From CAVVFX01 sp963777595 (GTDB taxonomy: Bacteria; Acidobacteriota; Terriglobia; Bryobacterales; Bryobacteraceae): DNA of 64,000 nucleotides. The notes under the pieces are model-generated. The model saw only the letters and a list, made by a program, of their open reading frames with translations. It searched no databases and was not told the origin of the DNA. The translations under genes were made by a program, and so were the position numbers. The DNA lies in NCBI GenBank assembly GCA_963777595.1, contig CAVZRE010000040.1, positions 220,691 through 284,690 of the forward strand. The letters are read 5' to 3'. How positions within the stretch are numbered: position 1 is the first letter of the stretch; each line of letters begins with the position of its first letter. Shown here in pieces: positions 29,377 to 37,682 of the stretch.

Positions 29377-30328
29377 AACTCTCCTCGCCGTTTCCGCCGA
29401 CCTGAAACGGAAGTTCAAGGCCCGCGTCGCGCACCGCTACCTGTCGGACCAAACCATCTTCCTGATGTTTTTCGATAAGTCCACTCGGACCCGAAATTCG
29501 TTCGAGGCAGGCATGACGCAACTCGGCGGCCATGCGCATTTTCTTACCGCCGATGTCATGCAGGTTTCGCATGGCGAGAGTCCCAAGGATACAGGGATCA
29601 TTCTTTCCGGCTATGGCCATGGCATCGCCATCCGGCACGACCTGGTTCCCGGCGAAGGCAATGCCTACATGCGAGAAGTCGCAAAATGGGCCGATGCGCC
29701 GGTCATCAACATGCAATGCGACGTCGATCATCCCTGCCAGACGCTTGCCGACCTTATGACCATCCGCGAAAAGCGTGGCCGAAATTCCCGCGGCCTGAAG
29801 GTAGCGGTGAGCTGGGCATACGCGCCGAGCTATGCGAAACCGCTCTCCGTGCCGCAAGGGCTGATCATGCTCCTGCCGCGCTTCGGTATGGACGTAACGC
29901 TTGCGCATCCGCCCGAATACGGACTGATGCCGGAGACCATGGAGGCGGCTTGCGCCAACGCGCACCACGCTGGAGTTAAGTTTCAGGTAACAAACAATAT
30001 GGACGAGGCTTTCCGCGATGCCGATGTCGTCATCCCGAAGAGTTGGGGCTGCCTCGACACCATGGGTACACGTCCCGAAGAATCGCTGCGTATCGCGAAA
30101 CAGTACCGCAGCTGGATCTGCGACGCGGACCGGATGCGACTGGCCAAGCGCGACGCAATTTACATGCATCCGCTGCCCGCCGACCGCGGCAACGAAGTAA
30201 CGGATGAGGTCATTGACGGTCCCCAGTCCGTGGTGTTCGATGAAGCTAACAACCGGCTGCATACCGCCAAGGCGATCATGGCGTTGACCATGTCCGACCA
30301 GCCGATCGATTACGAAGCGGACGAGTAG
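29303..30328 (+). CDS. ygeW: YgeW-type knotted carbamoyltransferase
   Basis: Carbamoyltransferase of 341 residues. The carbamoyl phosphate site is FDKSTRTRNSFEAG (residue ~50), with the HPCQTLADLMTIR second-domain motif and the C-terminal MHPLPADRGNEVTDEV. The combination of STRTRN and the genome context matches the YgeW class, whose natural acceptor has been linked to purine breakdown. I chose the GTG at 29303 because AAGGAG lies seven bases upstream; the ATG at 29312 would be 16 bases from it. The stop is seven bases before the carbamate kinase start. Confidence 0.88.
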   Translation: MVTMQALLKARDYITTQEFANPEIETLLAVSADLKRKFKARVAHRYLSDQTIFLMFFDKSTRTRNSFEAGMTQLGGHAHFLTADVMQVSHGESPKDTGIILSGYGHGIAIRHDLVPGEGNAYMREVAKWADAPVINMQCDVDHPCQTLADLMTIREKRGRNSRGLKVAVSWAYAPSYAKPLSVPQGLIMLLPRFGMDVTLAHPPEYGLMPETMEAACANAHHAGVKFQVTNNMDEAFRDADVVIPKSWGCLDTMGTRPEESLRIAKQYRSWICDADRMRLAKRDAIYMHPLPADRGNEVTDEVIDGPQSVVFDEANNRLHTAKAIMALTMSDQPIDYEADE

Positions 30329-30335
30329 CAGCGCG

Positions 30336-31277
30336 ATGCCGGCGATTCTGGTAGTTGCCTTGGGCGGCAACGCCATCACTCGGCCTGGGGAGGCGGGCAC
30401 CATTCCGCAGCAGTTCCAACACACCGCCGAAACCCTGGAGCACTTGAAGCCGCTCTTTCGGACCGACGCCCGCATCGTCATCACGCATGGCAACGGTCCG
30501 CAGATCGGTAATATCCTGATACGCGTGGAGGAAGGGGAGTGCCGCGTGCCCCGCCTCCCCATCGATACCTGTGTCGCCGATTCGCAGGGCGGAATGGGCT
30601 ACATGATCCAGCGGCTCGCGTTGGAGATGTTTCAGCCGCGAAGGCATTCGACGGCGCGTCGCGACGCGTCATTACCCAAGTGGAGGTGCACCCGATGACC
30701 CCGAGTTCGCGCATCCCACCAAACCGATTGGCCAATACTACAGTTCGCTAGAGGTCGACCGGGTTCGCAGCACGAGAAACCGCACTGGAATTTGCGCCTG
30801 GTCGATCGCGGTCTCTATCGACGCGTGGTTGCTTCTCCCCGTCCGTTGCGGATCCTGGAGAGTGAGGCGATTCTAGCGCTCCTCGATGCGGGTGTGGTGG
30901 TGATTGCGTGCGGCGGAGGCGGGATTCCTGTCGCATGGGAAAACGGCCACATCGTGGGGGTCGAGGGCGTCATCGACAAGGACCTTGCTTCCTCCCTGCT
31001 GGCCGCGAACATTCACGCACAGCGCTTGGTGATTGTCACTTCCGTCGCGCAGGTTGCGATCCGCTATGGCCGTCCGGACCAGCAGGGACTGGAATCGATT
31101 TCGGCGCAGCAGGCGCGTGATTTCCTGAGGGCGGGCGAGTTTCCCGCGGGGTCCATGGGACCGAAGATCCGGGCCGCCATCGAATTTATCGAGCAAGGCG
31201 GCCAGGAGTGCATCATCACCTCCGCCGAGCGGATAGCCGACGCCATTGACGGTCTCGCGGGGACGCATATCCGATGA
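30336..31277 (+). CDS. Carbamate kinase, frameshifted
   Basis: Transfers phosphate between carbamoyl phosphate and ADP, yielding ATP, ammonia and CO2. The N-terminal part shows VVALGGNAITRPGE and ITHGNGPQIGNILIR; the C-terminal half has VVVIACGGGGIPV and the GSMGPKIRAAIEFIE motif. Between them the frame must change several times: +1 near 30632, +1 near 30668, -1 near 30694, +1 near 30763 and +1 near 30779. Reading it so restores VITQVEVHP, DPEFAHPTKPIGQYY and NLRLVDRGLYRRVVASP, all typical. It would turn the YgeW product into ATP. The end overlaps ssnA by ATGA. Confidence 0.85.
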
Positions 31278-32566
31278 TCCTTTCGAACGCGCGCGTCTTG
31301 TGCTTCGACTCGTCGCAGCGTATCGTCAATTGCGGTTCGGTTGAGATTCTCAAGAATGGAACCATCGGCGCGGTGTCGAAGCGTCCTGTCCCGCGCGGCA
31401 GGAACGTCGTCGATGTCGGGGGCAAGCTATTGATGCCGGCGCTGATGAATTGCCATACCCATCTCTACAGCACGCTAGCCCGCGGAATTACTATCAAAGG
31501 GCCAGCGCCCAGAACCTTTCCGGAGATTTTAAGAAAGCTGTGGTGGCGGCTCGACCGTGCGCTCAACCCGCGCGACATCTACTACAGCGCTCTGGTCGGT
31601 CTCATCGATTCCGCAAAATGCGGAGTGGGCATGCTGGTGGATCATCATTCGAGCCCCAGCGCTTGCGCCGGCAGTCTGGACCTCATCGCCCAGGCCTTCC
31701 GTGAAGTGGGGCTGCGTGGCGCGTTGTGCTATGAAACTTCCGATCGTGTGAACGCAAGGGAAGGTATCGCAGAGAATATTCGCTTTATCGAGCATACTCA
31801 AAAAGTCAACGACGACAGGGTCTCTGCCAGCTTCGGACTCCATGCCGCGTTCACTTTGACCGATCGGACCCTGCGCCAGTGCCTCGAGGCCAACCAGTCT
31901 CTCCGTGCCGGCTTTCACGTACACGTCGCGGAGGACGTGAGCGATGCCGGAGCCGTGAGCCGTCTGTGCGCGGCCGGCATCCTCGACGAGCGCTCGATTG
32001 CCGCGCACTGCCTCGAGGTCACGGCCGCCGAAATGAACATCCTCGCCCGGCGCGGGGTCAACGTGGTCCACAATCCTCAATCCAATTGCAACAATGCGGT
32101 CGGCATCCAGAAGTTACTGGAACTGAATCGACGGGGTGTGCTTGTTGGACTTGGTTCTGACGGGTATGGCTCGCGCATGTGGGACGAATTCAAAACCGCA
32201 TTCCATCTGCAAAAACTGCAGGCTCGCGATCCGCGCACCGCATATTCAGAAGCTTACGCCGCGGCATTCCTCAACAATCGCGAAATCGCCAACAAGGCCT
32301 GGGGCTTGGAACTGGGCCGCATTCAACCCGGCGCAAAAGCCGACCTTGTCGTCATCGACTATCTTCCGCCGACGCCCTTGACCCCCGAAAATCTTTTCGG
32401 CCACCTCCTGTTCGGGATTTCGAATGCCCGCGTCGATTCCCTTATCGTGAACGGGTTGTATGTCGTACGCGACGGCGAAATGGTCACCGTAGACGAACAG
32501 GCCATTCGGGAAAGGGCTTCCAGGCAGGCCCGCAAACTCTGGCAAAGATTCGAAGCACTCAAATGA
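31274..32566 (+). CDS. ssnA: SsnA-type aminohydrolase
   Basis: Amidohydrolase-superfamily metal enzyme of 430 residues, intact. Metal and substrate motifs: MNCHTHLYSTLARG (His-x-His), FHVHVAED, AHCLEVTAAEM, NPQSNCNNAVG and GLGSDGYGS (Asp). The MWDEFKTAFHLQKL stretch is like E. coli SsnA. Such enzymes deaminate purine-like rings; in the E. coli locus ssnA lies beside ygfK and xdhD. It starts at the ATGA overlap with carbamate kinase and ends at the ATGA overlap with the PLP enzyme. Confidence 0.88.
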   Translation: MILSNARVLCFDSSQRIVNCGSVEILKNGTIGAVSKRPVPRGRNVVDVGGKLLMPALMNCHTHLYSTLARGITIKGPAPRTFPEILRKLWWRLDRALNPRDIYYSALVGLIDSAKCGVGMLVDHHSSPSACAGSLDLIAQAFREVGLRGALCYETSDRVNAREGIAENIRFIEHTQKVNDDRVSASFGLHAAFTLTDRTLRQCLEANQSLRAGFHVHVAEDVSDAGAVSRLCAAGILDERSIAAHCLEVTAAEMNILARRGVNVVHNPQSNCNNAVGIQKLLELNRRGVLVGLGSDGYGSRMWDEFKTAFHLQKLQARDPRTAYSEAYAAAFLNNREIANKAWGLELGRIQPGAKADLVVIDYLPPTPLTPENLFGHLLFGISNARVDSLIVNGLYVVRDGEMVTVDEQAIRERASRQARKLWQRFEALK

Positions 32567-33939
32567 AAAACTACATTCCAGGACCCACGTATCAGGAAAT
32601 GCTCTGTCCGCAGACCTTGCCCGCCGCAATCCGCAGCCGTGCGCTCGCCGCCGGCGCCGACGAACTCGATCCCTTTAATCTCTTCAACATTACGTGGCGC
32701 GGCGCCGACAACCGGGTGCGCCATTTCGCCTTGCCGAAAGAATTGACAGGCGTCCAGGCGAATATCCTGGTGCTGGCCGGCCGCTATTTTCCATCCGGCA
32801 GCCATAAAGTAGGACCGGCTTATGCGACGCTCGCGGAAGGCGAACTATCGGGCGAAATTGAGCCCGGGGTCAACAACATCATCGGCCCCTCGACAGGCAA
32901 TTTCGGGATTGGCGCGGCTTACGTCTCCCGGCTCAAGGGCTATGCTTCGGTCGTCGTGATGCCGGAAGGCATGAGTGCGGAGCGCTACGAACGGATCAGG
33001 CGGTACGGCGGCGCACTCGACCTCACGCCGGGCTCCGAGAGCGACGTCATCCTGGTATTGGAGCGTACTGAGCAATACAAGCGCGATGCTAAAAACGCAG
33101 TCCTCGCGCAGTTCGAACTGCTTCCCAACTATCGCTTCCATCGCTATGTTACAGGCGGGAGTGCCATTGATGCCGCGCGCAAACACGGCAATGGACGCAT
33201 TGCGGCCTTCGCCAGCGCGCCGGGTTCAGCCGGTACCCTCGCCGCGGGGGACCAGATCAAATCCGTCTATCCGGACGCATTGGTGTGCGCTCTGGAGCCC
33301 CACGAGTGCGCCACGCTTTCCAACAATGGCTGCGGCTCACACGCCATCGAAGGGATCGGCGACAAGATGGTAACGCTGATCCATAACATACTCACCACCG
33401 ACCTCGTGGCCCGGATTCACGATCGGGATTGTCTTGATGGCCTGGAACTTCTCGAACGCCTTTCGCCGATTGTGGAAGAGCGTGTCAATCTTGCGCCCGG
33501 CTCGCTGGAGTGCTGCCGCCGCATGTTTGGCGTTTCGGGAATCTGCAACATTCTGGGTGCGATTCGCCTTGCACGATATCTGGACCTGGGTCCGGACGAA
33601 AATGTCGTCACCATCGCCACTGATGGTTTCGATCGCTATCCTTCGGTGTTGAACGCGCTCGAAAAGCGGTCTGCCGCGTTCGACTTCGAGCGGGTGTTCC
33701 GCGGCGGCGATGCCAGCGACTTTCTGGATGTCCGCCCGGCTAAGGAAAAGGAGCGTTTATTCGGCTACAAACAAGATCTTTGGACCCGGTTCAATTACTC
33801 GCGGGAATATCTCAATGGCATGAAGTCGCAAACTTTTTGGGATGGCGAATACGAGAAAATTCCAGAGATTGACAACGAATTGACGCGTGTCCGCGCCGCT
33901 GCGACAGAACTAGACACACCGTTTCACGTGGTTGGCTAA
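32563..33939 (+). CDS. PLP-dependent fold-type II lyase/synthase, last gene of the purine-type operon
   Basis: Protein of 458 residues in the cysteine synthase/threonine synthase fold. The PLP lysine is probably K82 in PSGSHKVGPAY; STGNFGIG (residues 110-117) is the substrate-carboxylate loop, and SAPGSAGTLAAG is a glycine-rich phosphate loop. In E. coli the corresponding gene is ygeX, diaminopropionate ammonia-lyase (about 400 residues). This protein is longer, and its lysine and Asn-loop segments do not read like YgeX, so I infer a functional replacement rather than YgeX itself. The start at 32563 lies in the ssnA stop. It closes the operon. Confidence 0.7.
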   Translation: MKNYIPGPTYQEMLCPQTLPAAIRSRALAAGADELDPFNLFNITWRGADNRVRHFALPKELTGVQANILVLAGRYFPSGSHKVGPAYATLAEGELSGEIEPGVNNIIGPSTGNFGIGAAYVSRLKGYASVVVMPEGMSAERYERIRRYGGALDLTPGSESDVILVLERTEQYKRDAKNAVLAQFELLPNYRFHRYVTGGSAIDAARKHGNGRIAAFASAPGSAGTLAAGDQIKSVYPDALVCALEPHECATLSNNGCGSHAIEGIGDKMVTLIHNILTTDLVARIHDRDCLDGLELLERLSPIVEERVNLAPGSLECCRRMFGVSGICNILGAIRLARYLDLGPDENVVTIATDGFDRYPSVLNALEKRSAAFDFERVFRGGDASDFLDVRPAKEKERLFGYKQDLWTRFNYSREYLNGMKSQTFWDGEYEKIPEIDNELTRVRAAATELDTPFHVVG

Positions 33940-34035
33940 ATCAATGTAGTGCGCCGATCACCGTCTTCACCAATTCATCGTTTCCGTATTCGTGTGCATT
34001 CGTGGCCAAGCAGGGGTGCGATACCATACATCTGC

Positions 34036-34497
34036 ATGTCGAGTTCCACTGAATCCCCTACCCGCCGCACGTTTCTCGCTACGACGTCTGCTATGGCGCT
34101 CGCTCGCGGGGCTTCGTCGAATGCCCGTTTGAAAGCCGGCATCGTCGGCTGCGGAGGGCGCGGCACGCAAGCCGTCGCGAACCTGCTGACCGGCAACGAA
34201 AATGTCGAACTGGTCGCGATGGCCGACATCTTCGAAGACCAACTCGAAGGCTCTCTAAAAAACAGCTACACGACAACCCTCTTATGTTCGTCAAAAAAGA
34301 CGACGGGATCACAGTGGAACGCAACGGCAAGATGGTGCAGTTGAGCGCCGAAGAAATTGCGGCGTCCATCAAGCCGCGCATCAAAGTGGATCCCGAACAT
34401 CACTTCGAAGCAGGACCTGCAGCCGAAAGAATTCGATTACAAGCTGAAGGTCGATCCCGCGCCGCTGCCCGTGCCGGGAAAGTATCAGTTCATATAG
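34036..34497 (+). pseudogene. Relic of a Gfo/Idh/MocA-type oxidoreductase with an unrelated-looking tail
   Basis: The N-terminus has a Tat-like signal (SPTRRTFLATTSAMALARG) and then the Rossmann strand KAGIVGCGGRGTQAVANLL, as in secreted Gfo/Idh oxidoreductases. After residue ~75 this match is lost. In another frame comes FVKKDDGITVERNGKMVQ, then, after a further frame change near 34410, KEFDYKLKVDPAPLPVPGKY with a TAG at 34495. The middle of the oxidoreductase is missing, and I cannot place the tail in a family. This looks like a deletion relic joining two genes. It overlaps the 3' end of the opposite-strand thioesterase gene. Confidence 0.5.
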
Positions 34498-36446
34498 GGC
34501 GCAAGGTCAGTCGCAACCGCCCGCAAAACCGGGTCCGGATCAGTTTGCAGATAAAAATGACCTCCGGGAAATTCACGCTGCACGAACCTGCCGCTGGTTA
34601 GTTCTCCCCACTTCGCCAGATCTTCTCGGCTGACGTTTGGATCGCTATCGCCTCCATAGGCGACGATTGGGATCGCGAGCGGCGGACCCGGTTCGAAGCG
34701 ATAATTGCGATAGAGGCGCGTATCGGCCCGGAGCAGAGGCAGCGCGGTTGCGAGTAGTTCCCGATCGGTGCCCAGCCCGGAAAGTTGATCCAGTAATTCC
34801 TCGTCGGACGGCTCTGGTTTCGGCTGTAAATTGACGCGGTACTGCGGTCCGCGCGCCGCCGAGACCATCAGGACGCGCGGCGAACTCTCCAGCCTGCGCG
34901 CTAGCTCAAACGCGATTCCGGCCCCCATGCTATGGCCGAAGAAAGCATAAGCTTCGTGAGTATAAGGACGGATCGCCGCAACCAGCGCTCCGACGAGTTC
35001 CGTCATGTTGTCGATGGCGGGCTCGGACGCGCGGCTTTCGCGCCCGGGCAGCAAAATAGGGCAGATCTCGACGCCGTCGAGGGACCAGTTGCGAAAGGCC
35101 AGCGCGCCTCCGCCTGCGTGCGGGAAACAAAAAAGACGAAGTTGGCCCTTGGCGGCTAAATTCAGCAACGGAAACCAGGCGGATTTCGGCGCACTGCGCT
35201 GTTTCATCAGCAATGCCGCCAGGCGCTTTCTGGAATCGGATACGGGAGCTGCCGGGAGTGAGGCTTTCGGACGCGTCAGGACGTCGAGCAGTAGATTCTC
35301 GAAAGGTTCGACCGAAAGCGTTTCCAGATACCGCAGTGCAGCCGTTCGCGATTGTGTGGCAATCTCCCGCCAGTGCGCGCGATCCCCGGTGAGCTTCGTC
35401 AACGCCTCAACCCAGGGACCGATTCTCTGTGGCTTGGTTACGGCTGCCGGCACCAGATTCTCATCGAGCGCCGGCTTGTACTCCGTGATCACATCCACCG
35501 GAATCAGGTAGGGCACGCCCAGCTTCGCTTCCCGTATTCCCCCCGCATCGCTTGCGACTACAGGAATGCCGCGAAGCATCGCCTCGACTACGATGCGCGA
35601 CCGTGCTTCCGCCCACAATGACGGCGCCAGCACGACACGAGTGCGCCGCAGTAGATCGTCAATGTTGTCGACGGGGTCAAGGATCGTGACGTTGGAGTAA
35701 GAGCGCAGTGTATTCAGATCTTCGGCGCTGGTGCCCCAGGTGGGCACGGCCGCGAACTGCACCCGCGGCATGCGCTGGATCACGGCGTAAAAAATATCGA
35801 TGCCCTTCACCGCGCAAGGATTGACCATGGTCACGAACGGATTGTCGAAAGAGCCGAGGTCGGGGGGCCGATCGCTCGAGTCCATCAGCGAGATCGGCAC
35901 ATGCACCGCCTTCAGTCCGCTCCACTTTCGAACATATTCAGAGACGTATTCGCTCACGCCGACGATCGCGTCCGCGCCTCGAAGCATCTCAGTCTTGGCC
36001 CGGCTGGCGCCGGAACTGTCGGGGCCGAACGGAACGGCAATGGTCGCGCGGACCAGGTGCACCACGCGGGTGCGCGGCGAACGAATTGCAATTTCGAAGA
36101 GAAGTTGCGCCGGGTCGTCGGTCGAAGTAATGATTATGTCCGGATCGAATTCGGTAAGTTGGTTCGAGAAGTACGCACGCAGATTGGGATCGCGCGTGAG
36201 GACGAACACTTCAACGCCCTTGAGAACAAATCGGACTGAAATATCTGAAACTGTTGTCTCAATCCCGCGCGACGCCAGATCCTGCAACAATTTTCCATGC
36301 GCATCACCGCCGAATCTCTCTACGCGGGAAATGACGCGTACCGTATGTTCGCGAGACGCAAGAGCTTCCATCAGCAGCCGGTTGGATTTATCTCCGCCGC
36401 CGTGCGAAGGATAGTACAAGGAATTGTGCGCCAGCAGGATACGCAT
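34485..36446 (-). CDS. Fusion of a GT4 glycosyltransferase and a type II thioesterase
   Basis: Intact protein of 653 residues. Residues 1-395 are a GT-B fold family 4 glycosyltransferase: RILLAHNSLYYPSHGGGDKSN at the start and SLWAEARSRIVVEAMLRGIPVVASD as the nucleotide-sugar-binding segment. Residues ~435-653 are an alpha/beta hydrolase of the type II (editing) thioesterase kind from NRPS/PKS clusters: LFCFPHAGGGALAFRNW, nucleophile Ser506 in GHSMG, an Asp near 600 in GGDSD, and His630 in FPGGHFYL. Such thioesterases act on acyl groups bound to carrier proteins, and a carrier protein is encoded two genes upstream. The last gene of the three-gene unit; 60 bases separate it from the paralogous GT4. 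Overall function is inferred. Confidence 0.85.
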   Translation of the reverse strand: MRILLAHNSLYYPSHGGGDKSNRLLMEALASREHTVRVISRVERFGGDAHGKLLQDLASRGIETTVSDISVRFVLKGVEVFVLTRDPNLRAYFSNQLTEFDPDIIITSTDDPAQLLFEIAIRSPRTRVVHLVRATIAVPFGPDSSGASRAKTEMLRGADAIVGVSEYVSEYVRKWSGLKAVHVPISLMDSSDRPPDLGSFDNPFVTMVNPCAVKGIDIFYAVIQRMPRVQFAAVPTWGTSAEDLNTLRSYSNVTILDPVDNIDDLLRRTRVVLAPSLWAEARSRIVVEAMLRGIPVVASDAGGIREAKLGVPYLIPVDVITEYKPALDENLVPAAVTKPQRIGPWVEALTKLTGDRAHWREIATQSRTAALRYLETLSVEPFENLLLDVLTRPKASLPAAPVSDSRKRLAALLMKQRSAPKSAWFPLLNLAAKGQLRLFCFPHAGGGALAFRNWSLDGVEICPILLPGRESRASEPAIDNMTELVGALVAAIRPYTHEAYAFFGHSMGAGIAFELARRLESSPRVLMVSAARGPQYRVNLQPKPEPSDEELLDQLSGLGTDRELLATALPLLRADTRLYRNYRFEPGPPLAIPIVAYGGDSDPNVSREDLAKWGELTSGRFVQREFPGGHFYLQTDPDPVLRAVATDLAPYMN

Positions 36447-36506
36447 CAGCCTTCTCTCAGCGGCGCCAAGGCCCTCATCCGCGCGCGACCCCCACTTCGC
36501 CTGCCA

Positions 36507-37682
36507 CTACGCCCGGCCCCTTTCGCGCAAACGGCGCGCCAGCACAGCCCTCTGTTCCGGAGTCAACTGGCGCGTTGGAGGAGCAGGTTTCAGGGACAAC
36601 AAAAGCTTCTCGAAATCCGCGGCATCGAGGCGAGACACGAAGTCAAGCGCCGCAATACGCGATCGCCGGGACTCGGCCTCATACTCCTCCCGGTGAGTGG
36701 TGATGGCGCTTACCGCCGCGGCCCAGGGTGCGATGTTCTGCTCCGGAATTTCCGGGACAGGCATATGCGTCTCATCGAACTCCGGCCGATAGTGCTCGAT
36801 CGGCCGAACCGGTACGACGAAACCCGTCCCGCGCTTGGCCTCCACCAGGCCGCCTGAATCGCTCGAGATGACAGGCAAGCCGCGCAGCATCGCCTCCATG
36901 GCGATTAAGCCGAAACCCTCGTACCAAAGCGACGGCATCAGCAGCAAACGAGATTTGGAGAGCACTTCGTCGATCTTCGGCACCGTGTCCAGCACCTGAA
37001 CATTCGGTAGTGCGGCCATGGCTCGCCGGTCGTCGGAAGTGGTGCCCCATCCCGCCAGCGCGGCGAATGCCAACTGCGGAAAACCACGGGCCAGTTCGAG
37101 GAAAATGGAAAGCCCCTTCACCGCGCAGGGATTGATCATCAGCAGCCAGCCATCTGCGAAGTTGCCGAAGTGCGGGTAAGGAGGTTGGCCGTACATCGGC
37201 GGATGCACTACGGACGCCGCGACGCCGAGATGCCGCCGGATATACTCGGCCATGTGGGTCCCGATGGCGACGATGGCACGCGATTCCCTAACCAACGCCG
37301 CGGCCTTCACATCGGGATTCCAGCTCTCGGGACCGAAAGGGTAAAACTGCGGCGTGTGGGCAAGGTAGATCATTCGCCCGGGCGCATACCTCCCGGCATC
37401 GCGCAAGAGCAAATGGCTCAAGTCCTCGGACGAGACCAGCACAAAATCGGGCTTGAACTCCTGAAGCTCCGCCTGCAGTACGGAAGCTCGCCGCGGAAGA
37501 TCCTTTACGCTACGGATCTGAATTCCATCGTGCGTCGCTTCGGAGTCCTCACGCAGAGCCGCACTGACCACCCGGCAGACATGACCCTTGGCGGCGAGAT
37601 GGCGGAGCCACATCAAGTTGCTGCGCGTCGATCCTCCCCGGGGAGGCGCATAGGAAGCGTTGGACGTCAGCAAAATCCTCAT
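36507..37682 (-). CDS. GT4-family glycosyltransferase
   Basis: GT-B fold protein of 391 residues, with the N-terminal MRILLTSNASYAPPRGGSTRSN and the C-terminal MPSLWYEGFGLIAMEAMLRG motif carrying the conserved acidic pair. It is clearly paralogous to the glycosyltransferase half of the following gene; compare LLMINPCAVKGLSIF with VTMVNPCAVKGIDIF. The donor and acceptor are unknown. The start overlaps the stop of the FkbH-carrier gene as ATGA (37679-37682), so translation is coupled. Confidence 0.87.
   Translation of the reverse strand: MRILLTSNASYAPPRGGSTRSNLMWLRHLAAKGHVCRVVSAALREDSEATHDGIQIRSVKDLPRRASVLQAELQEFKPDFVLVSSEDLSHLLLRDAGRYAPGRMIYLAHTPQFYPFGPESWNPDVKAAALVRESRAIVAIGTHMAEYIRRHLGVAASVVHPPMYGQPPYPHFGNFADGWLLMINPCAVKGLSIFLELARGFPQLAFAALAGWGTTSDDRRAMAALPNVQVLDTVPKIDEVLSKSRLLLMPSLWYEGFGLIAMEAMLRGLPVISSDSGGLVEAKRGTGFVVPVRPIEHYRPEFDETHMPVPEIPEQNIAPWAAAVSAITTHREEYEAESRRSRIAALDFVSRLDAADFEKLLLSLKPAPPTRQLTPEQRAVLARRLRERGRA

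Noticed and set aside
32179..32562. N-terminal extension of the PLP enzyme frame over ssnA.
   Set aside because: It overlaps the well-conserved ssnA frame and has arginine-rich shadow composition; the ATG in the ssnA stop is the natural start.
32563..33939. Naming the PLP gene ygeX because of operon position.
   Set aside because: Length and motif segments do not fit YgeX; position alone does not justify the symbol.
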